NCBI GenBank assembly: GCA_023442845.1
Contig: JAEZXC010000066.1
Span: 1-64,000, forward strand
Direction of reading: 5' to 3'
Source of the DNA: Actinomycetes bacterium
GTDB lineage: Bacteria; Actinomycetota; Actinomycetes; Actinomycetales; Demequinaceae
DNA: 64,000 nucleotides
Shown piece after piece: positions 26,114 through 36,273 of this stretch. Position numbers and translations under genes: made by a program. How positions within the stretch are numbered: the stretch's first letter is position 1; each line of letters starts with the position of its first letter. The notes under the pieces are model-generated. The model had not been told where the DNA came from and searched no databases. It worked only from the letters and a program-made list of their open reading frames with translations.

Positions 26114-27114
26114 TCGCGCACGGGCCGTTCCCCGTGCTCCGTAGCCGACGGCACCCCCGGAGAGCCTCCCGGACCTGCAACCGGCTCGTGCGGTGCCTTC
26201 CGTGCCGTCTGGCCAATAGCGATTCCAACGCACGCCAGCGCCGCGCCAACGATGTGAACCGTGGAGAGGGCTTCGCCAAGCCACACCCACGCGATGGCGA
26301 ACGCGAAAATCACTTCTGAGGTTGCGATGAGCCCCGCCATTGTCGCGCTGATGTGTCGCATGGCGGCAAAGATCAACATGAATGGCACAAAGCCGCCCAG
26401 CACGGCGATCCACACGAGCGCGGCCCACATCGGCACGTGGAGATCAGCAAGCGACCCCCCAAGTGACAGCGCAGAGCCGACCGTCGCCGAGTCGATACGC
26501 CACCAGCCAGACAGCACCGTCCACAGGGCCGTAGCGAACGCTGCAGCCCAAAACGTTGCCGTCACCGGGTGCGTATGCGCCATGAGGCGTTCACCACCAA
26601 GGAAGTACCAGGCGAACGCAAGCGCAGAGGCGAGCCCGGCAGTCACGCCGAGCGGACTAAGCGAGGAGTCCCACACGTGCGCGACAACGGCGAGCCCAAC
26701 GAGAACGAAACCGATCGCGAGCCACAGGCGCCGGTGCACGGCTTCGTGAAAAACGAACACGGCGACAAGGGCCACGATGATGACTGCCGTGTACTCAAAC
26801 AACAAGGCCACCCCGACAGGTAGCTCACGGATGGCCACCGAGTACAGCCACTGCACCATCGCGAGTCCCGCGAGACCGAGCGCGGCATACGTCACGAGCT
26901 GACGAGCAGAGACGCGCAGTCCTGATCGCTGAAACACCACAACGTAGATGCCGGCGATCACACAGGTCGCCGTCGCGCGTACCCACGTCAGTTGCTGTGC
27001 CGTCATGCCCGCGGCCATGACAACCTTTGAGATCGAGCCATTGATGCCGAACAGCGCGGCGGCGAGGAGCGCATAGCCGACGCCGCGTCTGGGGGACCGG
27101 GAGGCCTGGGTCAT
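26110..27114 (-). CDS. EamA-family transporter (DMT superfamily)
   Basis: Integral membrane protein of 334 residues with ten predicted hydrophobic segments in two EamA repeats; the first opens GYALLAAALFGINGSISKVV. Such proteins export amino acids or other small metabolites, substrate unknown here. I start at the ATG at 27114 (MTQASRSPRRG), because the open frame beyond it overlaps the divergent gene and has no membrane pattern. A basic, Gly/Pro-rich tail follows the last helix. Its stop overlaps the YciI gene end by four bases, convergently. Confidence 0.85.
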   Translation of the reverse strand: MTQASRSPRRGVGYALLAAALFGINGSISKVVMAAGMTAQQLTWVRATATCVIAGIYVVVFQRSGLRVSARQLVTYAALGLAGLAMVQWLYSVAIRELPVGVALLFEYTAVIIVALVAVFVFHEAVHRRLWLAIGFVLVGLAVVAHVWDSSLSPLGVTAGLASALAFAWYFLGGERLMAHTHPVTATFWAAAFATALWTVLSGWWRIDSATVGSALSLGGSLADLHVPMWAALVWIAVLGGFVPFMLIFAAMRHISATMAGLIATSEVIFAFAIAWVWLGEALSTVHIVGAALACVGIAIGQTARKAPHEPVAGPGGSPGVPSATEHGERPVRD

Positions 27115-27196
27115 GCGCTCAGCGTAGGGCGCAACGATGCTGGTCAGCGCAACGGTGCGGGTACGATCTGGGTGATCACTTAACCAGGGAGTCCTA

Positions 27197-27532
27197 GTGG
27201 ATACCACGCAGAAGATCCTCGCAATTGTGCACTCGATTGGTGCGTTGCTCGTCCTTGTCGGCGCCATTGGAACGTGGATCAAAGGGGCGAAGAGCTTCCG
27301 CGCGATTTTGGTGTGGAGTGCGCGATTCCAGGTGCTGTCAGGCATCGTTCTCGCGATTCTCGCATTTGTCGAGGATGAGGCGAATCCGGCAAAGCTCGCA
27401 GTGAAGTTGCTCATCGCGTTGGCCATCGCTGGCCTCGCCGAGAATGTCGCGCGCCGGGATGCACGAGCACCACTGATGGCAGCCATCGTGGTCCTCACCT
27501 TGGCCAACATCACCATCGCAAGCATCTGGTAA
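27197..27532 (+). CDS. Small membrane protein of unknown function
   Basis: Protein of 111 residues with four hydrophobic segments (residues about 8-27, 42-60, 66-83 and 92-109) separated by short charged loops, in a layout common to small actinobacterial integral membrane proteins. I do not recognise a named family. The GTG at 27197 follows an AGGGAG site. It is four bases upstream of the acetyltransferase and probably co-transcribed with it. Confidence 0.7.
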   Translation: MDTTQKILAIVHSIGALLVLVGAIGTWIKGAKSFRAILVWSARFQVLSGIVLAILAFVEDEANPAKLAVKLLIALAIAGLAENVARRDARAPLMAAIVVLTLANITIASIW

Positions 27533-27536
27533 GCCG

Positions 27537-28037
27537 GTGGTACTCGTCCGCGAGGCGACAGTTGCCGACGCGCCTGAGATTGTCCGTCTCGGTGCGCTGA
27601 TGTATACGGCGGTCGGCAATGAGCCGCACGCCGATTGGCGCCCGTACGCCGAATCGCTCGTCGCTACCCGTCTAGGAAACGACCTCATTGGCGTGGTCGT
27701 TGATGGCGACGATGGTGAATTGGCGAGTTGTGGACTTGCCAACATCTCGCCCCGCCTGCCTCAACCAGGGGTGTCCGCCACCAATATTGCGTACATCCAG
27801 TGGGTGTCCACCGCGCCGCCCTATCAGCGTCGTGGTTATGCCCGCGCTGTGATGAAGGCGCTGATCCAGGCGTGTGATGCCCGTGGCGTTCGCGTCATCG
27901 AGCTGCATGCGACTCCCATAGGACGGGAACTGTATGAGTCGCTTGAGTTCATTATCAAGAGTGACAACATCGCGATGAATCTCGTGAGACCCGTTGGGAT
28001 TCCGGACGGTCGCCCGCCGCTGTTTTGGACTCGCTGA
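27537..28037 (+). CDS. GNAT-family N-acetyltransferase
   Basis: Acetyltransferase of 166 residues. N terminus VVLVREATVADAPEIVRLG and the acetyl-CoA pyrophosphate loop QRRGYARAVMKAL (Q/R-x-x-G-x-A motif A) identify the fold; the C-terminal ELYESLEFI segment is the usual GNAT ending. Substrate is not predictable. The GTG start is four bases after the preceding stop codon. Confidence 0.85.
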   Translation: MVLVREATVADAPEIVRLGALMYTAVGNEPHADWRPYAESLVATRLGNDLIGVVVDGDDGELASCGLANISPRLPQPGVSATNIAYIQWVSTAPPYQRRGYARAVMKALIQACDARGVRVIELHATPIGRELYESLEFIIKSDNIAMNLVRPVGIPDGRPPLFWTR

Positions 28038-28113
28038 CCGCCGAGACACCGAAGTGCTCACCTGGCCCGCGTGCCACGCGGACGCTGGGGGAGCGCCAGC
28101 CTAAGATGTCGGG

Positions 28114-30213
28114 GTGGCCACCTCCGACTACTCAGCGCGTCATCTGTCGGTTCTTGAAGGTCTTGAGGCCGTTCGCAAACGGCCGGGCATGTACATCGGC
28201 ACCACGGATTCTCGTGGCCTCATGCACTGCCTCTGGGAGATCATCGACAACTCCGTTGACGAAGCACTCGGCGGCTTTGGCGATCGCATCGACGTGGTGC
28301 TGTACCCAGATGACTCTGTCGAAGTGCGGGACCGCGCGCGAGGCATTCCCGTCGACGTCGAGCCCAAGACAGGGCTGACAGGCATTGAGGTCGTCATGAC
28401 CAAGCTGCACGCCGGTGGCAAGTTCGGCGGCGGCTCGTATGCAGCGTCGGGCGGTCTCCATGGCGTCGGGGCGTCGGTCGTCAACGCCCTGTCCGAGCGT
28501 CTCGACGTATGGGTCGACCGAGATGGCAAGACCCATCACATGGCCTTCCGGCGCGGTGAGCCTGGCCGTTGGGCAGACCCAGCAAGCGGGCCGACGCCCG
28601 ACGCGGAGTTCACTCCGTTCCTCACCGGGTCTGAACTTGAGGTGACCGGCAAGGTCACGAAGAATGTCACCGGCACGCGAGTGCGCTATTGGGCGGACCG
28701 CCAGATCTTCAACAAGAGCGCTGCGTTCTCATACGACGAACTGGTGACGCGCGCGCGGCAGACGGCCTTTCTTGTGCCGGGGCTCACCCTTGTGGTGCGC
28801 GATGAACGCGATCCCGACAACGTCAGCGAAGAGTCGTTCCGTTTCGATGGCGGCACGAAGGATTTTGTTGAGCACATTGCCCCGGACGCAGGCATCACTG
28901 ATATTTGGGAACTGACTGGCCAGGGCGATTACTCGGAAACAGTGCCCGTGCTGAAGCCGAACGGCCAACTCGTCTCGGAGGAGGTTCAGCGCACATGCCA
29001 CGTCGACATCTCTTTGCGGTGGGGCGTGGGGTACGACACCGAGGTGCGCAGCTTTGTCAACATCATCTCGACGCCTAAGGGCGGCACGCACATGGCGGGC
29101 TTCGAGCAGGGGCTGACGAAGACCGTGCGCAAGGTGATTGAGCAGAATGCGCGTCGCCTGAAATTGACGGGCAAGGACGGCGCCGAGCGCATTGAGAAGG
29201 ACGACATCATGGCGGGGCTCACGGCCGTCGTCACGGTGCGGCTTCCTGAGCCTCAATTTGAGGGCCAGACGAAGGAAGTGCTCGGCACCACGCCGGTGCG
29301 CTCGATCGTTGCCAAAGTTGTCGAGGCTGAACTCACGCAGATTCTCAACTCCACGAAGCGCGACGCCAAGGCGCAAGCAAGCACCGTGCTGGAGAAGATC
29401 GTCGCGGAGATGCGTGCCCGGGTCGCGGCTCGCAAGCAGAAGGAGATTTCGCGCCGCAAGAATGCGCTCGAGACGTCGACGCTGCCGGCCAAGCTTGCGG
29501 ACTGTCGAAGCAATGACGTTGAGCAGTCGGAGTTGTTCATCGTCGAGGGTGATTCGGCGCTCGGCACCGCAAAGTTGGCGCGGCAATCCGACTTCCAGGC
29601 ACTGCTGCCGATCCGCGGAAAGATCCTCAACGTCCAACGCGCGTCCGTCACCGACATGCTCCATAACGCGGAGTGCGCGAGCATCATCCAGGTGATTGGC
29701 GCCGGGTCTGGGCGAACCTTTGACATTGATGCGGCCCGTTACGGCAAGGTCATCCTCATGACTGATGCGGATGTGGATGGCGCCCACATTCGCACCCTGT
29801 TGCTTACCTTGTTCTTCCGCTATATGCGCCCGTTGGTTGATGAAGGGCGAGTGTATGCAGCGGTGCCGCCGCTACACCGCATCGAGGTCGCCGGGTCCGC
29901 GCGGCGCCAGCGTGAGTACATCTACACGTACTCCGAACAGCAGTTGCACGACACCATGCGTGAACTCAAGCGCTCCGGACGGTCCTTCAAGGACGATATC
30001 CAGCGTTACAAGGGCCTTGGCGAGATGGATGCGGATCAGCTGGCAGAGACGACGATGGATCCCACGAAGCGCACGTTGCGCCGTGTGACCGCGCGCGACG
30101 CCGCGAAGGCGGAGGAGATCTTCGAACTCCTCATGGGCAACGACGTGGGGCCACGCAGAGACTTCATTATTGCCGGGGCCGCAAGCCTCGACGCCACCCG
30201 TATCGACACGTAG
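28114..30213 (+). CDS. parE: DNA topoisomerase IV subunit B (ParE)
   Basis: Type IIA topoisomerase ATPase subunit of 699 residues. Visible are the GHKL ATP-binding region (EIIDNSVDEAL, GGLHGVGASVVNALS), the transducer domain, and the TOPRIM domain with EGDSALGTAK and the metal-binding DADVDGAHI. It also carries the LPIRGKILNV segment and the C-terminal RYKGLGEM region. With ParC (31,978) it decatenates sister chromosomes. It could be called GyrB from sequence alone, but the separate nearby parC and position after sigA favour topoisomerase IV. The start is the GTG at 28114. Confidence 0.9.
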   Translation: MATSDYSARHLSVLEGLEAVRKRPGMYIGTTDSRGLMHCLWEIIDNSVDEALGGFGDRIDVVLYPDDSVEVRDRARGIPVDVEPKTGLTGIEVVMTKLHAGGKFGGGSYAASGGLHGVGASVVNALSERLDVWVDRDGKTHHMAFRRGEPGRWADPASGPTPDAEFTPFLTGSELEVTGKVTKNVTGTRVRYWADRQIFNKSAAFSYDELVTRARQTAFLVPGLTLVVRDERDPDNVSEESFRFDGGTKDFVEHIAPDAGITDIWELTGQGDYSETVPVLKPNGQLVSEEVQRTCHVDISLRWGVGYDTEVRSFVNIISTPKGGTHMAGFEQGLTKTVRKVIEQNARRLKLTGKDGAERIEKDDIMAGLTAVVTVRLPEPQFEGQTKEVLGTTPVRSIVAKVVEAELTQILNSTKRDAKAQASTVLEKIVAEMRARVAARKQKEISRRKNALETSTLPAKLADCRSNDVEQSELFIVEGDSALGTAKLARQSDFQALLPIRGKILNVQRASVTDMLHNAECASIIQVIGAGSGRTFDIDAARYGKVILMTDADVDGAHIRTLLLTLFFRYMRPLVDEGRVYAAVPPLHRIEVAGSARRQREYIYTYSEQQLHDTMRELKRSGRSFKDDIQRYKGLGEMDADQLAETTMDPTKRTLRRVTARDAAKAEEIFELLMGNDVGPRRDFIIAGAASLDATRIDT

Positions 30214-30254
30214 TCCATTCTGCGCGGGGCGCCGCCACCAGTTACGGTGAACGA

Positions 30255-30614
30255 GTGAGCCGCGATCATATGTATCGAATTCTCGACCCGTCATTGCCCG
30301 ATCTCGGTTGGACAAGGATGCTCCCGAGGATCCCTGACGCGGCGGCGGCACGCGCGATCCATCAATGCACCGACGCCGCAGCGCTCGGCGCGATGCTCGG
30401 TGCCGCGCGCTCGTTCTGGGGGAGTGCGGGGATGGTCGTGATCGCCGCCTTTGGCGGCCCCGCCCTTGCGCTCCTTGGCTGGGACATTGCCGCTGTCGTT
30501 GTGCTTGGCGCTGGGGCGATTGCGGGAAATGGCACCATCGAGACCCGCCGACGCTCTCGCCAGTGGGCAGCGATCATCGAGACACGCGTGGCGCAACTCG
30601 GCGGCACGGTCTAA
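30255..30614 (+). CDS. Hypothetical small membrane protein
   Basis: Protein of 119 residues with two adjacent hydrophobic segments (about residues 55-70 and 74-92) between a soluble N-terminal half and a basic C-terminal segment (ETRRRSRQW). No family recognised. The GTG at 30255 is the first start; an ATG six codons on (MYRILD) is possible. It sits between parE and thrE. Confidence 0.5.
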   Translation: MSRDHMYRILDPSLPDLGWTRMLPRIPDAAAARAIHQCTDAAALGAMLGAARSFWGSAGMVVIAAFGGPALALLGWDIAAVVVLGAGAIAGNGTIETRRRSRQWAAIIETRVAQLGGTV

Positions 30615-30681
30615 TCCACGTCTGCCACGCGGGGGACCTCTGGTCGCACGTCTTCGCCACGAGGTGCGTCAGAATGTCTGC

Positions 30682-31950
30682 GTGACTGACGAGACGGGTG
30701 CGGCTTCCGGAATCGATGCCGAGGAGCTGGGTCGCCGCTCAAATGCGGTGCTTCGCGTCGGACTGCTGATGCTGTCCGCCGGAACCGCGGCGTACCGGGT
30801 GAAGCAGGGAATGACGACAGTTGCCCACGCTCTTGGCATTGATGCCCACGCGAGTGCCGTCACCACATCCGAGATCACCGCGACGTCACGTGCCGGCCAG
30901 CAGTTCCGCACCGAAGTTGCGGAGGCGCCTCACCTCGGCGTCAATGCCGATCGCATCGCGCGACTTGACCGTTTCCGTCGCTCGGTTCCGGAGCGGATGT
31001 CGACGGCCGATGTCCACGCCGCACTCGATGAGATTGAGAACCGCAGCGCGCTCTATCCGGTGTGGGCGAATGCGGCGTTTGCTGGTGCGGCTTGCGCCGC
31101 ATTCGCCGTGCTCAACCGTGCACGGCCGCTTGAGGTGGCAGTCGTCTTTGTTGCCGCCTTCCTTGGCCAGTGGGTACGCCGCGTACTTGCGCGCCATCAC
31201 TTCAACGTGTTCGGTTCGGTCATGGCTGCGGCGGCGACGGCAACGGGCGTGTACATCGGTGTCATGGCGCTCATCAGCGCCATTGGTTCGGGGCTCGAGA
31301 CGCACGCTTCCGGGTACATCTCGTCCGTGCTCTTCTTGCTTCCCGGCTTTGCGCTCATTACGGGTGCTCTAGACCTTGCGAAGTCAGACTTCTCAGCAGG
31401 TATCCCGCGCGTTGTCTATGGCACCTGGCTCACCCTTGCCGCAGCCGCGGTCGTGTGGGCGGGTTCCCTCTTGAGCCCGCTTGACACGTCTCCCCGGGAA
31501 CCGATCGACGTCGCGTTGTGGCTCGAACTCCTCATCGTCGCGGCTGCGTCATTCGGCGGCGTGCTTGGTTTTGCTCTCATGTTCAACTCGCCGTGGCGGA
31601 TGGCGCTCACCGCCGCCGCGATCGGACTCGTCAACGTTCCCCGGGTCTTTCTTATCGACAATGGCATGGCGGTCCAGACCGCGACGTTCCTCTCATGCTT
31701 TGTGCTCGGACTATTCGCGGCTTTCGGCGCGCGGGGTGGCCGGTGGCCCGTCATCACCCTCCAGGTTCCCGCGTCGCTCGTGCAGATTCCTGGTGTTCTT
31801 GCGCACGAAGCTGTCGTGAGCCTCAACGATGCTCGGTACGTCGACGCGACCGCCGGGATCCTGCAAGTGTTGCTCGTGGTGCTTGCGATCCTTATTGGAC
31901 TTGTCGTGGCAAAGTACGTCACGGACAAGAACTGGGCCTTCGATCACTGA
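30682..31950 (+). CDS. thrE: Threonine/serine exporter family protein ThrE
   Basis: Membrane protein of 422 residues of the ThrE family: N-terminal cytoplasmic domain (about 1-125, including LRVGLLMLSAGTAAYRVKQ) and about ten hydrophobic segments. The family exports threonine and serine in corynebacteria; the substrate here is inferred from the family only. The frame is open much further upstream, but family similarity starts at the GTG at 30682 (VTDETGAASG). It lies between the topoisomerase IV subunit genes and converges on parC. Confidence 0.87.
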   Translation: MTDETGAASGIDAEELGRRSNAVLRVGLLMLSAGTAAYRVKQGMTTVAHALGIDAHASAVTTSEITATSRAGQQFRTEVAEAPHLGVNADRIARLDRFRRSVPERMSTADVHAALDEIENRSALYPVWANAAFAGAACAAFAVLNRARPLEVAVVFVAAFLGQWVRRVLARHHFNVFGSVMAAAATATGVYIGVMALISAIGSGLETHASGYISSVLFLLPGFALITGALDLAKSDFSAGIPRVVYGTWLTLAAAAVVWAGSLLSPLDTSPREPIDVALWLELLIVAAASFGGVLGFALMFNSPWRMALTAAAIGLVNVPRVFLIDNGMAVQTATFLSCFVLGLFAAFGARGGRWPVITLQVPASLVQIPGVLAHEAVVSLNDARYVDATAGILQVLLVVLAILIGLVVAKYVTDKNWAFDH

Positions 31951-31977
31951 CGTGTTAAGGCGACAAGAGGTCGGGTG

Positions 31978-34437
31978 CTATCCGATCCCGCCAACCGGAG
32001 TCGGCAACGTCTGGCCGGACCCGTCTCGGCGGCCGAACTCCTGAGGTAGGTCGAGCGGTTGTCCCGACGCTGCGGCGGCTCGCGCTGGCGCAGCCCCAAC
32101 CCACGCTGCAAGAAGAGCGTCTTCACCCTTGAGGAAGCGATGAGCACGGACGCCGCCGGTGGCACGCCCCTTGCCCGGGTATTCGGTCAGGGGAGAGACT
32201 TTGGCGGCTCCTGGTTGCGTTCCCGGAAGCCCGTCGGTCGAGCCGGACACGGTGACGACGACGGCGTCTGTGCCTTCCATCACGACGTTGAAAGACATCA
32301 CCGATGCGCCGGGCGCGAGCTTCATTCCGGCCATTCCACCTGCGGGGCGACCTTGGGGACGCACCGAGCTCGCAGGGAAGTGAAGCAACTGAGCATCCGA
32401 CGAGACAAAGACAAGCTCTGCATCGTCAGGTGCGGGTGCAGCGCCCACGACTTCGTCCCCGTCCTTCAGGCCAATGATTTCCCACGCATCGCGTGATGGC
32501 GCAGGCTCCGGCGTCACGCGCTTGACAACGCCGTGCCGGGTGCCGACGGCGAGTGGAATGTCGCTGTCGAGTGGCACGAGCGCTACGGGATCCTCACCGC
32601 GCTCAAGCACGACGAGTTCGCGTATTGGCGCGCCTCCCGCAAGCGATGGCGGGTCGTCAGTTGACGGCAGCGCCGGAACCTCGAGGAGCGAGAGCCGCAC
32701 AACACGACCGGCCGACGTCAGCACGCCCACATCGGCCCGGGCAGACGACGACACAACGGAGACGAGGGCATCGTGAGGGGAGCGTCGGCCTTCGCGTGCT
32801 ACCGGGTGGTCGTCAGCGGTGCGCGCGACGAGTCCCGTCGTTGACATGAGGGCGAAGCATGGCGTGTCAGGAATCTCGAGGTCGGGGGCGGCCGCGCGGC
32901 CCCGAGCCGACGAGGTAGCGGAGGTGGCGGCGCTCACACCGGCAACCGCGGCGGTCACTGTGTTTCCCGCATCTGCCAGCAGAATTGTGCGCCGGGGCGT
33001 CCCGTGTTCAACGGCGACGGCGTCCATCTCACGCCCAACGACGGCCCGCAAGACTGCGTCGGACGCAAGGATCTCTTCAAGCTCAGCGATCTGAGCGAGC
33101 AACTGCGACTTCTCGTTTTCGAGTTCGAGCCGCGAGAACTTCGTGAGGCGGCGCAGACGCAGTTCAAGGATGTACTCCGCTTGAACCTCGCTGAGATCAA
33201 AAGCGAGCATGAGTCGGTCTTTGGCGGTAGTAGCGTCGTCGGACGTCCGAATAATCTGGATCACTTCGTCGATGTCGAGGATCGCAATGAGGAGGCCGTC
33301 GACGAGGTGGAGGCGGTCCTTGCGCGCTGCTAGCCGGAATTCGGAGCGCCGGCGCGTCACATCGATGCGGTGATTCACCCATACGGACAGCAGGTCATTG
33401 AGGCCGAGTGTGCGAGGCTCGCCATTGACGAGCGCGACATTGTTGATCGCGAAGTTCTCCTCAAGCGGTGTCAGTTTGTACAACTGCTCGAGCACTGCTT
33501 CGGGTGAAAAGCCGGTCCGAACTTCGATGACGAGACGCAGCCCGTGGTGACGATCGGTAAGGTCCGTGACCGCCGAAATACCTTGGATCTTCTTGGCAGA
33601 GACGCCGTCCTTGATCTTCTCAATGACGCGTTCCGGTCCGACGCCATACGGGAGTTCGGTGACGACGATGCCTTTGCGCTTTGCTGTGACGTTCTCGATG
33701 CGGGCGGTCGCGCGCGTGCGGAAGGCTCCACGGCCGCTTTCGTAGGCCTGCCGAATCCCGTCGAGCCCCACGATTTTGCCGCCCGACGGAAGGTCAGGGC
33801 CGGGCACAAACTTCATGAGGTCATCGAGGCCAGCCGAGGGGTTGCTCAAGAGATGGCGAGCGGCCGAAACGACTTCGATGAGGTTGTGAGGCGCCATGTT
33901 TGTCGCCATGCCCACGGCAATACCCGCCGCGCCATTCACCAAGAGATTTGGCAACGCACTCGGGAGCACCGAAGGCTGGCGGAGTTTGTTGTCGTAGTTG
34001 GGGACGAAGTCAACGACGTCTTCGCTGAGATCCGCGACCATGGCCATCGACGCCGGAGCAAGGCGTGCCTCGGTGTACCTCGATGCGGCCGGGCCGTCGT
34101 CAAGCGACCCAAAGTTGCCGTGCCCGTCAACGAGCGGCAGGCGCAAAGAAAAGGGCTGCGCCATTCTGACAAGCGCATCGTAAATAGCCGAGTCCCCGTG
34201 AGGATGCAGTTTGCCCATGACCTCGCCGACCACACGCGACGACTTCACATGGGGACGGTCTGGGCGCAAGCCCATATCGCCCATCGTGTAGATGATGCGG
34301 CGCTGGACAGGCTTTAAGCCGTCACGCGCGTCAGGCAACGCACGTGAGTAGATGACGGAGTATGCGTACTCAAGGAAGGACGACTCCATCTCGGCACTCA
34401 CGTCGATGTCGACGATCTGTCCCGCAGGCTCGCTCAT
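31978..34437 (-). CDS. parC: DNA topoisomerase IV subunit A (ParC)
   Basis: Type IIA topoisomerase cleavage subunit of 819 residues. The catalytic tyrosine is Tyr121 in [10 protein letters not shown]. The quinolone-resistance-determining stretch [11 protein letters not shown] places Ser83 and Asp87 at the same numbers as in E. coli GyrA, i.e. wild-type residues. The helical and coiled-coil gate regions are followed by a degenerate six-bladed beta-pinwheel domain in about the last 300 residues; the GyrA-box is not obvious, as expected for ParC. The ATG at 34437 has GGAG upstream; a longer frame is not supported. Confidence 0.9.
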   Translation of the reverse strand: MSEPAGQIVDIDVSAEMESSFLEYAYSVIYSRALPDARDGLKPVQRRIIYTMGDMGLRPDRPHVKSSRVVGEVMGKLHPHGDSAIYDALVRMAQPFSLRLPLVDGHGNFGSLDDGPAASRYTEARLAPASMAMVADLSEDVVDFVPNYDNKLRQPSVLPSALPNLLVNGAAGIAVGMATNMAPHNLIEVVSAARHLLSNPSAGLDDLMKFVPGPDLPSGGKIVGLDGIRQAYESGRGAFRTRATARIENVTAKRKGIVVTELPYGVGPERVIEKIKDGVSAKKIQGISAVTDLTDRHHGLRLVIEVRTGFSPEAVLEQLYKLTPLEENFAINNVALVNGEPRTLGLNDLLSVWVNHRIDVTRRRSEFRLAARKDRLHLVDGLLIAILDIDEVIQIIRTSDDATTAKDRLMLAFDLSEVQAEYILELRLRRLTKFSRLELENEKSQLLAQIAELEEILASDAVLRAVVGREMDAVAVEHGTPRRTILLADAGNTVTAAVAGVSAATSATSSARGRAAAPDLEIPDTPCFALMSTTGLVARTADDHPVAREGRRSPHDALVSVVSSSARADVGVLTSAGRVVRLSLLEVPALPSTDDPPSLAGGAPIRELVVLERGEDPVALVPLDSDIPLAVGTRHGVVKRVTPEPAPSRDAWEIIGLKDGDEVVGAAPAPDDAELVFVSSDAQLLHFPASSVRPQGRPAGGMAGMKLAPGASVMSFNVVMEGTDAVVVTVSGSTDGLPGTQPGAAKVSPLTEYPGKGRATGGVRAHRFLKGEDALLAAWVGAAPARAAAASGQPLDLPQEFGRRDGSGQTLPTPVGGIG

Positions 34438-34537
34438 GCACACTCCGTCTCCGGCTCGGCAGGGGTTGTCCGCCATTGTCCACTGCGCAGACGAGGCAGG
34501 TCGCCACGCCACGCGCGCAGGTGCGACAATATCCCGC

Positions 34538-35104
34538 ATGTCGTCTTCGCTTGCCCACGCTATTGCGGGCGCTGGCTACTATCCGGCGCTTGCACAACAC
34601 GTCCTCCGCAGCGCTATTGGCGACGAGAAGGTGCGAGCGCACTTTGTGCACGCGGAGACCACCTTCGATTCGGCAGAAGTACGCCGCCACATGTCGGTAC
34701 TTGTGCTCACCGACACGCATCTGCTCCGTGCTCACATCGACGATGGGGCTGGTCCTCAGAGCGGGGGGACGCCGGCAGCGTCGGCCACCGTTGAGTCTGC
34801 ACCTCTTCGCACGATCAGTTCTGTGGCCCTGACGCATGTGATTCACCATCCCGAGAACTTCTCCGAAGGCGACGTACCCCACGAACTCGTGCTCGCTGTT
34901 GGGTGGGGAGTACATTCACGGATCGACCTCGAGCCCGCTCACTGCGGTGACGAGAACTGCGACGCGGACCACGGTTACACGGGTGATCTCACGGGTGACG
35001 ACACGCTTGCACGCGCAAGTGTCATCGCTGATGGAGATGAGTCGGTCCGTGCGCTCGAAGAGTTCGGCAAGGCGCTCAACCGGGCTGTGGGCCGCCACAC
35101 GTGA
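34538..35104 (+). CDS. DUF5998 family protein
   Basis: Protein of 188 residues, actinobacterial DUF5998 family, function unknown. The conserved core includes [20 protein letters not shown] and the C-terminal [18 protein letters not shown] start at the ATG at 34538 ([11 protein letters not shown]); earlier in-frame codons overlap the divergent parC gene. A GACAAT hexamer about 12 bases before the ATG may be the -10 of a short or leaderless message. Its last codon overlaps the start of the phosphodiesterase (GTGA), a coupled pair common in Actinobacteria. Confidence 0.78.
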   Translation: MSSSLAHAIAGAGYYPALAQHVLRSAIGDEKVRAHFVHAETTFDSAEVRRHMSVLVLTDTHLLRAHIDDGAGPQSGGTPAASATVESAPLRTISSVALTHVIHHPENFSEGDVPHELVLAVGWGVHSRIDLEPAHCGDENCDADHGYTGDLTGDDTLARASVIADGDESVRALEEFGKALNRAVGRHT

Positions 35105-36267
35105 CAGCGGGAGATCGACTCGCCGCTCTCGGCCTCGAACGCCCGGATTATGGTGGGCGGGAACTCGGCGCAGTTCTGTCGGCATGTCTCGACGCGATCG
35201 GTGCGGGCCACGTGGTCGTAGGCCGGGACTCCGCCAACGACCGCGAGCGCCTCGGCATCCCGGCGGCGCGCCACGTGGTGGTTGTGATCCTCGACGGCCT
35301 GGGCTTCTATCAGTTGGAGGCTCGCAGCGGCCACGCGCCCTTCTTGCGCTCGATTTCTGCTGGGCATCTGACGGCTGGTTTTCCGACGACGACGGCGACC
35401 TCTCTTTCGCTCTTTGGCACTGGATACGGCGCTGGCCAGACGGGCATGACGGGCTACACGGCGCGTAACCCGCGTACCGGCCGTCTCGCGAACCTCATTT
35501 CGTGGGAGGGCGCGTATGACCCGGAGGAGTGGCAGCCCTGTCCCTCTCTTCTCGAGGGCGCGGCGAGGGCGGGGATTGCTGTGACGACGCTCGGCAACCA
35601 CGGATTTGAAGGCTCAGGTCTGACTCACGCGGCATTGCGCGGCGGGCGCTTCGTCGCTACAAGGCACCTTGCTGACCGTGTCGATATCGCTCAGAACGTC
35701 GCTCATGAACCAGGAATCACCTACATGTACTGGGGCGATATCGATGCCGCGGGCCACAAGCATGGGTGGCAATCGGACCATTGGGTCGCGGCGGTGGAAG
35801 ACGCTGATCGCGAACTACGACGCTTGGCGGGTTCATTGCCGGAAGGCGCCGTCATGGTGGTCACGTCCGATCACGGCATGGTCGATGTCGACGGACAGCC
35901 CCGTTGGGATGTCGCAGGCGACGCGATCCTTGCTCGGGATGTCGATCTCGTCGCAGGCGAGCCGCGGGCCCTCCACCTCTACGTGGACTCCGCCTCTCTT
36001 GACGCCGTCACCGAACGGTGGAGTGAGCATCTGGGCGACCATGCCGTCGTCATGACCCGGGGGGAAGCCGAGGGCCTCGGCTTATTCGGTCCCGTGAACG
36101 AGCAGGTGACGTCACGCCTGGGCGACATCATTGTCGCCATGGCTCAGCGGGCGATTGTTGTCGATTCACGCACCCAAACACCGCATTCGCTCAACCTCAT
36201 CGGCATGCATGGATCATTGACGCCGGCAGAGCTGACCGTGCCGCTTCTCATCGCGGGCAGGCTGTAA
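35101..36267 (+). CDS. Alkaline phosphatase superfamily nucleotide pyrophosphatase/phosphodiesterase
   Basis: Metal-dependent phosphodiesterase-type protein of 388 residues. Metal and nucleophile motifs are visible: VVVILDGLGFYQ (Asp), GFPTTTATSLSLFGTG (catalytic Thr), DIDAAGHKHG and TSDHGMVDV. The family hydrolyses nucleotide or phosphodiester substrates; no signal peptide is visible, so it appears to act in the cytoplasm. GTG start overlaps the DUF5998 stop. Confidence 0.85.
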   Translation: MTAGDRLAALGLERPDYGGRELGAVLSACLDAIGAGHVVVGRDSANDRERLGIPAARHVVVVILDGLGFYQLEARSGHAPFLRSISAGHLTAGFPTTTATSLSLFGTGYGAGQTGMTGYTARNPRTGRLANLISWEGAYDPEEWQPCPSLLEGAARAGIAVTTLGNHGFEGSGLTHAALRGGRFVATRHLADRVDIAQNVAHEPGITYMYWGDIDAAGHKHGWQSDHWVAAVEDADRELRRLAGSLPEGAVMVVTSDHGMVDVDGQPRWDVAGDAILARDVDLVAGEPRALHLYVDSASLDAVTERWSEHLGDHAVVMTRGEAEGLGLFGPVNEQVTSRLGDIIVAMAQRAIVVDSRTQTPHSLNLIGMHGSLTPAELTVPLLIAGRL

Positions 36268-36273
36268 CCCCTG

